DNA of 41,789 nucleotides from positions 1-41,789 of the forward strand of contig JAHCRF010000005.1 of NCBI GenBank assembly GCA_020148055.1, given 5' to 3'. A program made the translations under genes and the position numbers. Positions 1 to 6,684 of this stretch are shown here, piece after piece. How positions within the stretch are numbered: the first letter of the stretch is position 1; the number at the start of each line of letters is the position of its first letter. The notes beneath the pieces are model-generated. The model had not been told where the DNA came from. It did no database searches and worked only from the letters and a program-made list of their open reading frames with translations. The DNA comes from Patescibacteria group bacterium. GTDB lineage: Bacteria > Patescibacteriota > Minisyncoccia > Minisyncoccales > JAHCRE01.

Positions 1-1418
1 TTACCATCTTTTTTTTCTACTGCCTCCTCAGGAATAACTAATACATTTTCTCTTGAGGCAGTTTTAATAATGATATCTGCTGTCATTCCAGGCTTGATTT
101 TCTCGGGAGAATCTTCAAAATCAATAGTTATTTCATAATAAACTACTCCTTCGATTAGTTTTTCGGCAGGATCTATCGAGACTACTTTTCCTTTTAGAAT
201 CTCGTCAGGAAAAGCAGTAAGAAAAATATCAACTGGATTGCCGATCTTTATCTTAACAATGTCTTCTTCATAGATATCTACTTTAATTTGGAAAGGATTA
301 GTCGGTAAAAGAGAAATTATTGATTCAGCTAAAACCGGCTGAACCATTTCTCCTACTCTTTTATTTATTTTAGTGATTTCTCCTTCAGTGGGACTTTTGA
401 GAGTCGCTTCTTGAATCTGATTTTCCAAAAGAGCCACTTTTGCCTCTGCCTGTCTCAGTAAAGCCTCTTGATAAGTAATTTGCTCAGGTGTACTACCAGC
501 TAATTTAAGATTGAGTTCCTCCTGATAGTTTTGGATAATTAACTTTTGTGCTTCTATAGCTTTTCTCTGACTGTAAACAGAAGTCAAAGCTGTATTTACA
601 TCTGTTAAAGCTAAATTAGCCGCTGATTTATAAGTATTAATTTTATTTATATCTTCCGAGCTAAGTTTGCAATCAGTAGTTAATGTATCGTTTAACCTGT
701 TGAGGAAATTTTGCAACACCGTCAAATACTCTTCCGCTTTAGTGATAGCCTCATAAAGTATTGTGGGTTTATCATTCAAATTTTGAAGTTCAGTTCGCCA
801 AATATTTAATTCGTCTTCGACAATTTTTCTCTGATAAGTAGAATCGTTAGCTGCTTGATCGTTGCAATATTTATAAGTTAATTCATAATAGTGGGTTGTT
901 GTTTCTGCTCTATATAGAAATAATGCTGCAATCCGTTGTCTAATTCCATTATCAGCTAAATTATAGGCTTGATTTAAAACAGTTGGAGTATCCTTGTATA
1001 AATTATCTAAATCAGTTTTTGCCTTATCCAAGAGGGTTTGGCTAATTTGAATCTCCTCGGGCCTGGTACCTTTCTGTAATTCTGTTAACCTTGATTTTTG
1101 AGCTTCGACATTAGCTTCAGCTTCTCTAAGCTGGATAGAAAGCTGGGTTGTTTCGAGTTTTATTAGTTTTTGTCCAGGCATAACTTCATCTCCAACCTTA
1201 ACATATATTTTTTCAATTCTACCAGCATTCTTGAAACTAAGGCTTATCTCTTCTCCTTTCTTAACTGTTCCTGTCTCTGAAACCTCTTGGAAAACATTTC
1301 CTCGAGCCACTTCGGCCAAAGTAAAAGTTGGTTCTTCTTTTTTAATAAAACCCTGGTAAACTCCAAAAATGATTACTAAGCCAATAACAATTGTGATTAA
1401 AATTATTTTTCTGCTCAT
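1..1418 (-). CDS. HlyD/MacA-family membrane fusion protein (partial, C-terminus beyond window)
   Basis: Reading the minus strand from the ATG at 1416-1418 gives an open frame of 472 codons that leaves the window without a stop. It opens with a short basic segment and one membrane helix (about residues 4-22, rich in I, V, L and G), typical of a periplasmic adaptor anchored in the membrane. Next come a lipoyl-like segment (VKKGEEISLSF, VGDEVMPGQKLIKLE), a long helical hairpin region with heptad-like spacing (about 75-320), the second lipoyl half (ATLKSPTEGEITKINKRVGE) and a beta-barrel region (PGMTADIIIKTASRENVLVIPEEAV). This is the order expected for HlyD/MacA adaptors of ABC or RND exporters. 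The partner transporter would lie further down the minus strand, outside the window. A weak promoter (TTGATT, 17 bases, TAAAAT) lies just upstream. The substrate cannot be told. Confidence 0.87.
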   Translation of the reverse strand, partial: MSRKIILITIVIGLVIIFGVYQGFIKKEEPTFTLAEVARGNVFQEVSETGTVKKGEEISLSFKNAGRIEKIYVKVGDEVMPGQKLIKLETTQLSIQLREAEANVEAQKSRLTELQKGTRPEEIQISQTLLDKAKTDLDNLYKDTPTVLNQAYNLADNGIRQRIAALFLYRAETTTHYYELTYKYCNDQAANDSTYQRKIVEDELNIWRTELQNLNDKPTILYEAITKAEEYLTVLQNFLNRLNDTLTTDCKLSSEDINKINTYKSAANLALTDVNTALTSVYSQRKAIEAQKLIIQNYQEELNLKLAGSTPEQITYQEALLRQAEAKVALLENQIQEATLKSPTEGEITKINKRVGEMVQPVLAESIISLLPTNPFQIKVDIYEEDIVKIKIGNPVDIFLTAFPDEILKGKVVSIDPAEKLIEGVVYYEITIDFEDSPEKIKPGMTADIIIKTASRENVLVIPEEAVEKKDG

Positions 1419-1610
1419 ATTTTTAACCTTTTTTCAATTTTATTTTATTTTTATAAAAAAATCAAGGTTTACTCAAAAATCAAGAGTAAAAATTCAGCCG
1501 ATACAGAGTTTTCCACAGCTTAACATAGAAGAGTTTCAAGAGATATTATATAATTTAAAAATGTTTTCCCTCTTAGTCGAAGGGGAAAAATAAAAGAAAT
1601 GAGATAAAAA

Positions 1611-1931
1611 ATGGTTGATATAATTGCATTTTTTGGCACCTGGCAGATGCGAGTCATCGTAACTTTAATAACCGTTGATGTTGTGTTGGGAATTATTGCT
1701 GCTTTGATTAAGAAAGAATTTGTTTTTGGTAAATTGGCTAACTTTATGAAAGGACCGGTTCTAGCTTACGTTTTTGGCTTTGTCATTGTTGAAATAATAG
1801 GAAAAGTTCTAGATCCTTTGGATTTTGTTGTCCCGGCAGCTTTTGTCTTGATAGTTATTGTTCTTTTGGCTTCGATTTTTAAGAACTTATCGAGATTGGG
1901 GATACCAGTGCCAGACGGCTTCAGAAAATAA
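1611..1931 (+). CDS. small holin-family-like membrane protein
   Basis: A 106-residue protein with about three hydrophobic segments (roughly residues 14-34, 44-65 and 72-92). The signature TVDVVLGIIAALIKKEF near the first helix resembles the DxxxGixxAxxxkef motif of the phage_holin_4-type family. In phages these proteins form membrane lesions. In CPR genomes single chromosomal copies occur without other phage genes, and none are seen here, so a lysis role is not implied. It is transcribed divergently from the HlyD-like gene. A hairpin at 1564-1589 and a TATAAT-like box near 1549 lie upstream. The family assignment rests on motif and topology only. Confidence 0.65.
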   Translation: MVDIIAFFGTWQMRVIVTLITVDVVLGIIAALIKKEFVFGKLANFMKGPVLAYVFGFVIVEIIGKVLDPLDFVVPAAFVLIVIVLLASIFKNLSRLGIPVPDGFRK

Positions 1932-1991
1932 TTTATTGAAAATATAGAAAAATAGAAGCCCACCGGTAAGTGAGCTAGGTTATAATTTTAA

Positions 1992-2018
1992 AAAATGCGT
2001 GTTAAAAACACGCATTTT
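1992..2018. terminator. bidirectional rho-independent terminator
   Basis: A perfect 12-bp stem (AAAATGCGTGTT against AACACGCATTTT) with a 3-base AAA loop. The A/T ends of the stem give a U-rich end on either strand. It lies between the convergent holin-like gene (stop 1931) and the small membrane gene (stop 2041), so it can end both transcripts. Confidence 0.85.
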
Positions 2019-2040
2019 CGATTAGCAAAAATGAGTTTTT

Positions 2041-2385
2041 TTAAATTTCTCTAATGAAAATTTTATGCCAATCGGAATAGCAAAAAATACCTTGAATCAC
2101 CAAACCTCCTAAGAAACTCAAAGAGAATTGAGAAAAAGGAAAAGAGAAGTTAGGTAAAAAATTAAAAATCAAAATTCCTAAAGATAATAACCAGTGATGG
2201 AAGTGCAATCTATAATTACCAATATTAAGAACGATCGATTTTATTATTCCTGATTGGCCAGTTTTTCTACCAGAGAGAAACTTTCCCAAAAAATATCCTA
2301 AAATTATTCCCAAATAAATCTCGAAAGATATTATAGCCAAGGGAATTCCCAGAAGGATTTTTCGATTAATTTTAATTTTTGTCAT
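2041..2385 (-). CDS. small polytopic membrane protein of unknown function
   Basis: 114 residues with about three hydrophobic helices (residues 10-34, 62-80 and 86-103) and a conserved-looking YRLHFHHWLLSLG segment containing a His-rich HFHHW cluster. A second candidate site, GIFCYSDWHKIF, follows near the C-terminus. I do not recognise the family. Clustered His residues near a membrane face could bind metal, but that is a guess. It starts inside the stop of the upstream gene (4-bp ATGA overlap), so the two small membrane proteins are translationally coupled and probably work together. Confidence 0.72.
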   Translation of the reverse strand: MTKIKINRKILLGIPLAIISFEIYLGIILGYFLGKFLSGRKTGQSGIIKSIVLNIGNYRLHFHHWLLSLGILIFNFLPNFSFPFSQFSLSFLGGLVIQGIFCYSDWHKIFIREI

Positions 2386-2723
2386 TTTTTTATTAATTTA
2401 ATACCGAGACCTGATATTTGACTTCCAGCAAAAATTAAAATTCCAACGAAAACTGACCAACTTGTTAAGTTTGAAAGTTTTACCAAAAACTCAACTGGAA
2501 AAATCTCCCCTAATTTCTCCTCAACTATCTTTTCCATTTCTTCTGGAGTTAAGTCTGACTTTTTCTCCTCGGGTAAAGAAGTTTTGTTTTTCTCTTCCAT
2601 TTGAAAAATAACTGGGACCTGGGTTTTTCCAGTAAAAATATTATAAGAAGTGAAAAGAGGCCAGACTATTAGAAAAATTCCTAAAACTAATAACCCCCAA
2701 CCAATATTTTTTTCAATTGCCAT
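2382..2723 (-). CDS. two-helix membrane protein of unknown function
   Basis: 113 residues. The first membrane helix lies at about residues 9-28 (GLLVLGIFLIVWPLF), followed by an acidic/lysine-rich soluble region (about 43-75) and a second helix at about 90-108 (VFVGILIFAGSQISGLGI). There are no recognisable catalytic motifs. It is the last but one gene of the minus-strand run that includes the tRNA/rpmG cluster, 40 bp after tRNA-Trp. The 4-bp overlap with the next gene indicates an operon. Confidence 0.7.
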   Translation of the reverse strand: MAIEKNIGWGLLVLGIFLIVWPLFTSYNIFTGKTQVPVIFQMEEKNKTSLPEEKKSDLTPEEMEKIVEEKLGEIFPVEFLVKLSNLTSWSVFVGILIFAGSQISGLGIKLIKK

Positions 2724-2762
2724 ATCTTTAAAGGTAAGTTCAATTATGAAAAAAATTCTAGG

Positions 2763-2836
2763 CGGGGACGGCAGGACTCGAACCTACAGTTTTCCTCTTT
2801 TGGAGAGAGGTGGTTTTCCAATTAACCAACGCCCCC
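2763..2836 (-). tRNA. trnW: tRNA-Trp (anticodon CCA)
   Basis: The minus strand folds into a cloverleaf: acceptor GGGGGCG against CGTCCCC (one G-T pair), anticodon stem CCTCT/AGAGG with loop CTCCAAA giving anticodon CCA, and T-arm GTAGG-TTCGAGT-CCTGC. The discriminator is G. The bases that follow are CCT, so the CCA tail is not fully encoded and must be added. Its 5' end is one base from the stop codon of rpmG. Confidence 0.95.
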
Positions 2837-2837
2837 T

Positions 2838-2999
2838 TTATCTTTTAACTTCTTTATGCAGAGTGTGTTTTCTGCACCATTTACAAAATTTTTTCAATTC
2901 AAATTTTTTACCACTCATTCCTTTTGATTTGTGGATAAAATAATTTACTCTTTTACAATCTTGACATTGAAGTTTTACAAAAGCTTTTTTTACAGCCAT
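2838..2999 (-). CDS. rpmG: 50S ribosomal protein L33
   Basis: A 53-residue ORF between two tRNA genes. It begins MAVKKAFVKLQCQDCKRVNY and has two Cys pairs, CQDC near residue 12 and CKWC near residue 39, the zinc-ribbon form of bacterial L33. A GMSGKKFELKKF segment joins them and the end is KHTLHKEVKR. Length and spacing match the family. The ATG begins two bases after the last base of tRNA-Thr and the stop ends one base before tRNA-Trp, so there is no room for a Shine-Dalgarno site outside the tRNA itself. L33 next to tRNA-Trp is an arrangement known in other bacteria, where secE and nusG usually follow; here those genes are about 24 kb away. Confidence 0.95.
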   Translation of the reverse strand: MAVKKAFVKLQCQDCKRVNYFIHKSKGMSGKKFELKKFCKWCRKHTLHKEVKR

Positions 3000-3000
3000 G

Positions 3001-3072
3001 AGCCGGGAATGGGAATCGGACCCATGCTTTCTTCTTTACCAAAGAAGTGTTTTACCACTAAACTATCCCGGC
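3001..3072 (-). tRNA. trnT: tRNA-Thr (anticodon GGT)
   Basis: Cloverleaf on the minus strand: acceptor GCCGGGA/TCCCGGC, anticodon stem CTTCT/AGAAG with loop TTGGTAA (anticodon GGT, reading ACC and ACT), and a T-arm with loop CCGATTC. The discriminator is T, and CCA is not encoded (CAT follows, the ATG of L33). It lies two bases downstream of tRNA-Tyr. Confidence 0.95.
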
Positions 3073-3074
3073 TG

Positions 3075-3157
3075 TGGGTAGGGAGGGACTTGCACCCCCG
3101 AAGGTCAGTGACCGCTAGTTTTACAGACTAGTGCGTTAGCTACTCCGCCACCTACCC
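3075..3157 (-). tRNA. trnY: tRNA-Tyr (anticodon GTA)
   Basis: An 83-base class II tRNA. The acceptor is GGGTAGG/CCTACCC with discriminator A, and the anticodon stem CTAGT/ACTAG carries loop CTGTAAA (anticodon GTA). It has the long variable arm (GGTCACTGACC hairpin) expected for tRNA-Tyr. CCA is not encoded. It is first in the Tyr-Thr-rpmG-Trp transcript, 30 bases after the trmD stop. Confidence 0.95.
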
Positions 3158-3187
3158 TTTTCTTCAACTATAATACAATAAAATCAG

Positions 3188-3913
3188 TTAGTTTTCAATC
3201 CTTCGACAGACGCAGGACGAGATAATTTTTGAGTGTTTTTTTCGCCACTGGGCGATTTTTTTGTGATCTCCAGAAAGTAATACTTTTGGTACTTTCCATT
3301 TTTTTCGTTTTTTCACTTGCCCTCGGCGAAGGCGAGGTGAGAAAACTTCCGGCCTCGTGTATTGAGGATATTCTATAAATCCCCTTTCTTTGGTAATTCT
3401 TTCTTTTAGCAACTGTGGTTTACCCAAAACCCCAGGAATTAATCTAGCCACCGTTTCAATTGTAATCATAGCTGGTAGTTCTCCTCCCATTAAAACATAA
3501 TCCCCTGTTGATATAGTTTCATCTGCAATATATTTTGCTACCCTTTCATCTATTCCCTCATATCTCCCACAAATTAGAATAAGTTGATTAAGTTTGCTAA
3601 GAGAAAAAGCTAATTTCTGATTGAATTTTTTCCCGCGGGGTGTAAATAAGATTATCTTTCTTTTTTTAGAACTTAATCGCTTGGTTCGCTTAATCGCTTC
3701 TATAGCTTTATATATCGGCTCAACCTTCATTACCATTCCAGGTCCTCCTCCGTAAGGTCGGTCATCAACAGTTTTATGTAGATCTTTAGTCCAATCTCTT
3801 AAATTGTGAATCTTAATCTTAATTAAGCCCGCTTTAATGGCCCGCGAAATTATTGATGTTTTTAAATAAGAATCAAATATCTCTGGAAAGATTGTGATAA
3901 TATCAAATTGCAT
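3188..3913 (-). CDS. trmD: tRNA (guanine-N1)-methyltransferase TrmD
   Basis: Makes m1G37 in tRNAs with G36 using S-adenosylmethionine, preventing frameshifting. The SPOUT/knot signatures are plain: MQFDIITIFPEIF at the N-terminus, DRPYGGGPGMVMK (about residues 51-63), LICGRYEGIDERV (about 112-124), STGDYVLMGGELPAM, and the C-terminal VLLSGDHKKIAQWR. Length 241 is normal. Between YTRPEVF and KWKVPKVLLSG there are about a dozen extra Arg/Lys/Pro residues not seen in ordinary TrmD, encoded by a GC-rich palindrome at 3316-3341. The last residues (SSCVCRRIEN) also look repeat-derived. The order rpsP-khpA-trmD is conserved in bacteria, but rimM and rplS are missing from it here. Confidence 0.95.
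   Translation of the reverse strand: MQFDIITIFPEIFDSYLKTSIISRAIKAGLIKIKIHNLRDWTKDLHKTVDDRPYGGGPGMVMKVEPIYKAIEAIKRTKRLSSKKRKIILFTPRGKKFNQKLAFSLSKLNQLILICGRYEGIDERVAKYIADETISTGDYVLMGGELPAMITIETVARLIPGVLGKPQLLKERITKERGFIEYPQYTRPEVFSPRLRRGQVKKRKKWKVPKVLLSGDHKKIAQWRKKHSKIISSCVCRRIEN
3316..3341. repeat. GC-rich palindromic repeat inside trmD
   Basis: An imperfect hairpin with CTCGGCGAAGGCGAG at its core, encoding RLRRGQ in frame at a site where TrmD proteins normally run straight from the RP.. loop into the VPxVLLSG segment. The same core, CTCGCCGAAGGCGAG, appears between rpsP and rnc at 5018-5032. Confidence 0.7.
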
Positions 3914-3922
3914 ATAACAAAC

Positions 3923-4000
3923 GAAAACCGTACTACCCCGCCTGCTAGAGCCTTCGGCTCAGGCCGATGGCGGGCAGGCAATAATGATAGCACGGTTTTC
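3923..4000. repeat. 78-bp hairpin between khpA and trmD carrying the GC-rich palindromic repeat
   Basis: A closing stem GAAAACCGT (3923-3931) pairs with ACGGTTTTC (3992-4000) and continues with three more pairs after one mismatch. The inner part is a GC-rich palindromic repeat (about 3943-3979) including AGCCTTCGGCT and ending in GGCGGGCAGG. That end is shared with the copy inside pheT at 30147-30156. On the minus strand the stem is followed by a mixed T-rich tract, so it may act as a weak terminator or an RNA processing site before trmD. Confidence 0.7.
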
Positions 4001-4021
4001 TAGTTCCTGTAAACTTTTAGT

Positions 4022-4345
4022 TTACAATTTCAATTCCTCAAGCTCTTCTCCGACAGCTGGAGCTTTTCTTCCTCGAGTAGGACGAGCACCCTCTGGTTCC
4101 TCAATCTTTAGATTCACTCGAGCATGATTCTTTAGACCAACAATCCGGACTAAAGATCTAATCGCTCGAGCAGTAGAACCAGCTTTTCCAATAATCTGGC
4201 CCATATCTTCGGGGTTAACTTTCAGAGAAAGTAAAACTCCCATTTCGTCCACCTTTCTATCAATCTTCACATCTTCAGGGTGATCAACTAGAGCTTTTAT
4301 CACATACTCAAGGAATTCTTGATCAGCAGTATCTGTTTTTGGCAT
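4022..4345 (-). CDS. khpA: KH-domain RNA-binding protein KhpA
   Basis: 107 residues with a single type II KH domain. The GxxG loop is in MGQIIGKAGSTARAIRSLV (about residues 47-65), preceded by the strand VLLSLKVNPED. An N-terminal helix DQEFLEYVIKALVDHPEDV is typical of KhpA/YlqC, which binds RNA as a dimer or with KhpB and affects cell elongation and small-RNA biology in Firmicutes. The tail after residue 83 is Arg/Glu rich. It sits between rpsP and trmD, its conserved position. It has its own promoter and a structured leader (4408-4478). Confidence 0.9.
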   Translation of the reverse strand: MPKTDTADQEFLEYVIKALVDHPEDVKIDRKVDEMGVLLSLKVNPEDMGQIIGKAGSTARAIRSLVRIVGLKNHARVNLKIEEPEGARPTRGRKAPAVGEELEELKL

Positions 4346-4407
4346 AGTCGTCTCTTCTCTAAACCGCTATTGACGATTTCGAGATCATAACTGATAAAAA
4401 TCTTACA

Positions 4408-4478
4408 AGTAGCTCGACCTTTTCAGCCTTTTCTCTCTTTTAAGACATCGGAGATTCGGCTAAACTGAAAAAGCTACT
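4408..4478 (-). promoter_or_regulatory. structured 5' leader of khpA-trmD
   Basis: Just downstream of the promoter at 4487-4514. AGTAGCT (4472-4478 read on the minus strand) pairs with AGCTACT (4408-4414). Inside it TTTTCAG (4420-4426 on the plus strand) pairs with CTGAAAA (4465-4471), and AGCC (4425-4428) can instead pair with GGCT (4458-4461). The last two pairings share bases and cannot both form fully. It resembles an attenuator or autoregulatory leader but matches no riboswitch I know. Confidence 0.45.
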
Positions 4479-4486
4479 ATTATCTA

Positions 4487-4514
4487 ATTATACTCTTTCC
4501 AAAATTCTTGTCAA
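4487..4514 (-). promoter_or_regulatory. sigma-70-type promoter for khpA-trmD
   Basis: On the minus strand TTGACA (4509-4514) is followed after 16 bases by TATAAT (4487-4492). Both boxes are perfect consensus. Transcription would start near 4480, giving a leader of about 135 bases before khpA. It therefore separates khpA-trmD-tRNAs from rpsP, which lies directly upstream. Confidence 0.8.
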
Positions 4515-4566
4515 GAATTAAATTAACAAGAATAGTTTTCGGCATTGAGAAGAAAAAACCGTAATC

Positions 4567-4938
4567 TTATACTTTTTTCTCTATAGTTTTTTTCGCTGGT
4601 TTTTCTTCTTCTTTTCCGGCTGGTTTTTCTGGGACTGGCTTCTCCTCCTCTGCTTCCTTCTTTAGCTTTTTGGCTTTTTTATGAACAGGAATTTTCTTAC
4701 CTTCTAAGATTTTTTCTTTAACCAATAGATTATAAACAGTATTTGAGGGTTTAGCCCCTACGGATATCCAATATTTAATTCGCTCTTTCTTTAACACTTT
4801 TTCTTTAGTCAAGGGATTATAAAAACCAACTTCTTCCACAAAACGGCCACTTCTTGGTGGCCTTCTTTTATCTGTAACAACAATCTTGAAAGAAGGCTGA
4901 TTTTTTTTACCGACTCGTAAAAAACGAATAACTAACAT
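4567..4938 (-). CDS. rpsP: 30S ribosomal protein S16
   Basis: The core MLVIRFLRVGKKNQPSFKIV, followed by RPPRSGRFVEEVGFYNPL and a KYWISVGAKPSNTVYNLL segment, is diagnostic of S16. The usual core of about 80 residues is followed by a Lys/Glu/Pro-rich tail of about 40 residues (repeated KPxxK/EEKP units), probably disordered and rRNA-facing. It heads the conserved rpsP-khpA-trmD order. Upstream lies the GC-rich repeat cluster that separates it from rnc. Confidence 0.95.
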   Translation of the reverse strand: MLVIRFLRVGKKNQPSFKIVVTDKRRPPRSGRFVEEVGFYNPLTKEKVLKKERIKYWISVGAKPSNTVYNLLVKEKILEGKKIPVHKKAKKLKKEAEEEKPVPEKPAGKEEEKPAKKTIEKKV

Positions 4939-5002
4939 AAATTTTTAATCTTTAAGCGAGGGAACCAAAAGTGATGGAACCAATTTTTATGGACCATCCG
5001 CA

Positions 5003-5063
5003 GCGAGTTGGCATGGTCTCGCCGAAGGCGAGCAACTCGCGAGGAAATGAGCTTGCTCCTCGC
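5003..5063. repeat. compound GC-rich palindromic repeat between rnc and rpsP
   Basis: Nested hairpins: GCGAGTTG (5003-5010) pairs with CAACTCGC (5033-5040) around an inner CTCGCC-GAA-GGCGAG (5018-5032). GCGAGGA (5039-5045) then pairs with TCCTCGC (5057-5063). It is strongly GC-rich against an A/T-rich background and contains no credible gene. Frames here are open on both strands only because of the repeat. Confidence 0.8.
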
Positions 5064-5105
5064 TGGGGAGCAGAGCGTGTCCTAAAAATTGCGTTGCCGA
5101 GCGTA

Positions 5106-5795
5106 TCACCAATTTTTAATCTCCAAAGCTCTTTTAGCTGCTTCTTCTTCTGCCTCTTGTTTTGAGGAACCTTCTCCTTTGGCAATTAATGCCTCTCTCA
5201 AAAAAACTCCGATTATAAAATGCTTTGCATGGTCAGGACCCCATTCTTCTAAAACTTTGTAAGTAGGAGTAATCTTCACCCTTTCCTGAGCCTCTTCCTG
5301 AAAGCATGATTTAGCATCTTTGTAAAGACCTTCTTCAATAATTTCTGGTAATTCTTTTATTAAATATTTTTTGATAAAATCCTGACAAGCTTTATATCCT
5401 TGATCTAAATAGATTGCCCCTATTAGAGCTTCAAAAGTATCCGCTAAAATATATTGACGGGCCTTTCCCACTTCTTTTTCCTCGCCTCGGGAAAGTAATA
5501 AAAATTTATTAGAATCTAAATCCTGGGCGACTTTCGCCAGCATCTTAGCATTAACTAAAGCTGCCCGCCAATTAGTCAGTTCACCCTCTGATTTTTCTGG
5601 ATAACTTTGGTAAAGGTATTCGGTAACAACTAATTCTAAAACAGCATCTCCTAAAAACTCTAATCTCTCATTATGAGGTAAATAAAAATCAGGGTTTTCA
5701 TTCAGATAAGATCGATGAACAAAAGCCTGAATTAAAAAATCTTTGTTTTTAAATTTAAGATTTAACTTTTCTTCAAGAGGCGAAAAATCCTTCAT
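5106..5795 (-). CDS. rnc: ribonuclease III
   Basis: Cuts double-stranded RNA in rRNA maturation and mRNA turnover. The catalytic domain has the signature HNERLEFLGDAVLELVVTEY (about residues 41-60). The second acidic site is in ADTFEALIGAIYLDQGY (about 118-134), where D and E coordinate magnesium. The dsRNA-binding domain runs from about 153 to the end, with GSSKQEAEEEAAKRAL as its last helix. Length 229 is usual. The stop is TGA, which supports use of TGA as a stop in this organism. Its start lies one base from the nusB stop, so the two are cotranscribed. The 3' end borders the repeat cluster. Confidence 0.96.
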   Translation of the reverse strand: MKDFSPLEEKLNLKFKNKDFLIQAFVHRSYLNENPDFYLPHNERLEFLGDAVLELVVTEYLYQSYPEKSEGELTNWRAALVNAKMLAKVAQDLDSNKFLLLSRGEEKEVGKARQYILADTFEALIGAIYLDQGYKACQDFIKKYLIKELPEIIEEGLYKDAKSCFQEEAQERVKITPTYKVLEEWGPDHAKHFIIGVFLREALIAKGEGSSKQEAEEEAAKRALEIKNW

Positions 5796-5796
5796 C

Positions 5797-6219
5797 TTAT
5801 TTTTTTATTTCTCTATAAACCGTTCCCAACACGCCATTAACGAATTTCCCGGAAGACTCGCCGCCGAAACTTTTAGCTAATTCAATTGCTTCATTAATTG
5901 CCACCTTTGGCGGGACTTCATCCTTTTTCCCATATAATAATTCAAAAAGTCCAATTCTTAAAACATTTCGATCAATAATGCCTATTTGTTCAATTGGCCA
6001 TTCCGGGGCTGCCTTTTCAATAATCTTATCAATTTGAGAAAGATTAGTAGAAATTCCATCGACCAATTGCCAGATAAAATTTACATCCTCAAGACCCGGT
6101 CCGAATTCTTTGATATTTTTCTTAACAATCTTTTTAAAATCCTTAGATTTTTTTCCAAAAAAATCCCATTCATAGAGAGATTGCATCACAATACTTCTTG
6201 ATAAATGACGCGATGACAT
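5797..6219 (-). CDS. nusB: transcription antitermination factor NusB
   Basis: 140 residues. It has the N-terminal [15 protein letters not shown] helix, the [10 protein letters not shown] segment, and the C-terminal [15 protein letters not shown]-like block (here [15 protein letters not shown]) with [26 protein letters not shown]. NusB pairs with S10 (NusE) on boxA RNA during rRNA transcription. It lies directly upstream of rnc and downstream of rpmF, a sensible rRNA/ribosome grouping. Confidence 0.95.
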   Translation of the reverse strand: MSSRHLSRSIVMQSLYEWDFFGKKSKDFKKIVKKNIKEFGPGLEDVNFIWQLVDGISTNLSQIDKIIEKAAPEWPIEQIGIIDRNVLRIGLFELLYGKKDEVPPKVAINEAIELAKSFGGESSGKFVNGVLGTVYREIKK

Positions 6220-6229
6220 AATCCGACCT

Positions 6230-6293
6230 GTGACTATTTGACTATTAACTATTTGACTATTGTCATTTAGTCAGGTTGTCAATTTGTCAAGTT
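6230..6293. repeat. degenerate short tandem repeat between rpmF and nusB
   Basis: The plus strand repeats TGACTATT and AACTATT units, then TTGTCAATTTGTCAAG. On the minus strand this makes several TTGACA-like boxes in a row, any of which could serve as a -35 element for nusB-rnc. Unit length and sequence drift, so it is a decayed repeat and not a clean array. Confidence 0.5.
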
Positions 6294-6294
6294 G

Positions 6295-6591
6295 TTATTT
6301 GCGAGACATTTCTTTCCAACTCAACGGCCTTTCTTTTTTGAGTTCTTTTTTCTCCTCTCTTTCTTTTACCTTTATTTCTTTTTCTCTTTTCTTTCTTTCT
6401 TTCTTTTCGAGTTTTGCTAAAACATCAATAACTTCTCTGCCTTTATAATATCCACAATTTGGGCAGATAGTATGGGGTAAAACTGGTTTTCCACACTTCG
6501 GACAACGAGTTAAAACAGGCTGCTTAAGAACAATATGCATCCTCCGTTTATTTCGCCTTGATTTTGTATGTCTTTGAGTGGGAACACCCAT
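6295..6591 (-). CDS. rpmF: 50S ribosomal protein L32 with long charged tail
   Basis: The start MGVPTQRHTKSRRNKRRMH is diagnostic of L32. A zinc ribbon follows: CPKCGKPVLPHTICPNCGYY (about residues 31-50). The family normally ends near residue 60. Here a further 35-40 residues of Lys/Glu/Arg-rich helix (KKERKKREKEIKVKEREEKK) extend it, ending PLSWKEMSRK. It starts 93 bp after rnhB in the same direction. Confidence 0.93.
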   Translation of the reverse strand: MGVPTQRHTKSRRNKRRMHIVLKQPVLTRCPKCGKPVLPHTICPNCGYYKGREVIDVLAKLEKKERKKREKEIKVKEREEKKELKKERPLSWKEMSRK

Positions 6592-6684
6592 ATGTGCTTA
6601 CGCTTAAATCAAAAATTAAAAATGAAAAGTTAAAAATTATTAACTAAAAACAATATTAGCATAGAAAATTTAATTTTACAAGGA

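Noticed and set aside
1507-1517. TTTTCCACA, one mismatch from a DnaA box, as a sign of a replication origin
   Set aside because: It is a single site with no cluster, no dnaA or dnaN nearby and no A/T-rich unwinding element pattern.
1369-1593. Open frame of 74 codons on the plus strand near the HlyD-like start
   Set aside because: Its first third is antisense to the start of the HlyD-like gene and the rest is low-complexity A/T-rich sequence without a ribosome-binding site or family signature.
1611-1931. Holin-like gene taken as evidence of a prophage
   Set aside because: No endolysin, terminase, portal, integrase or att-like repeat is found in the window; neighbours are ordinary chromosomal genes.
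4952-5185. Overlapping open frames on both strands in the rpsP-rnc gap
   Set aside because: They are created by the GC-rich palindromic repeat (5003-5063) and overlap the rnc end. No protein family fits.
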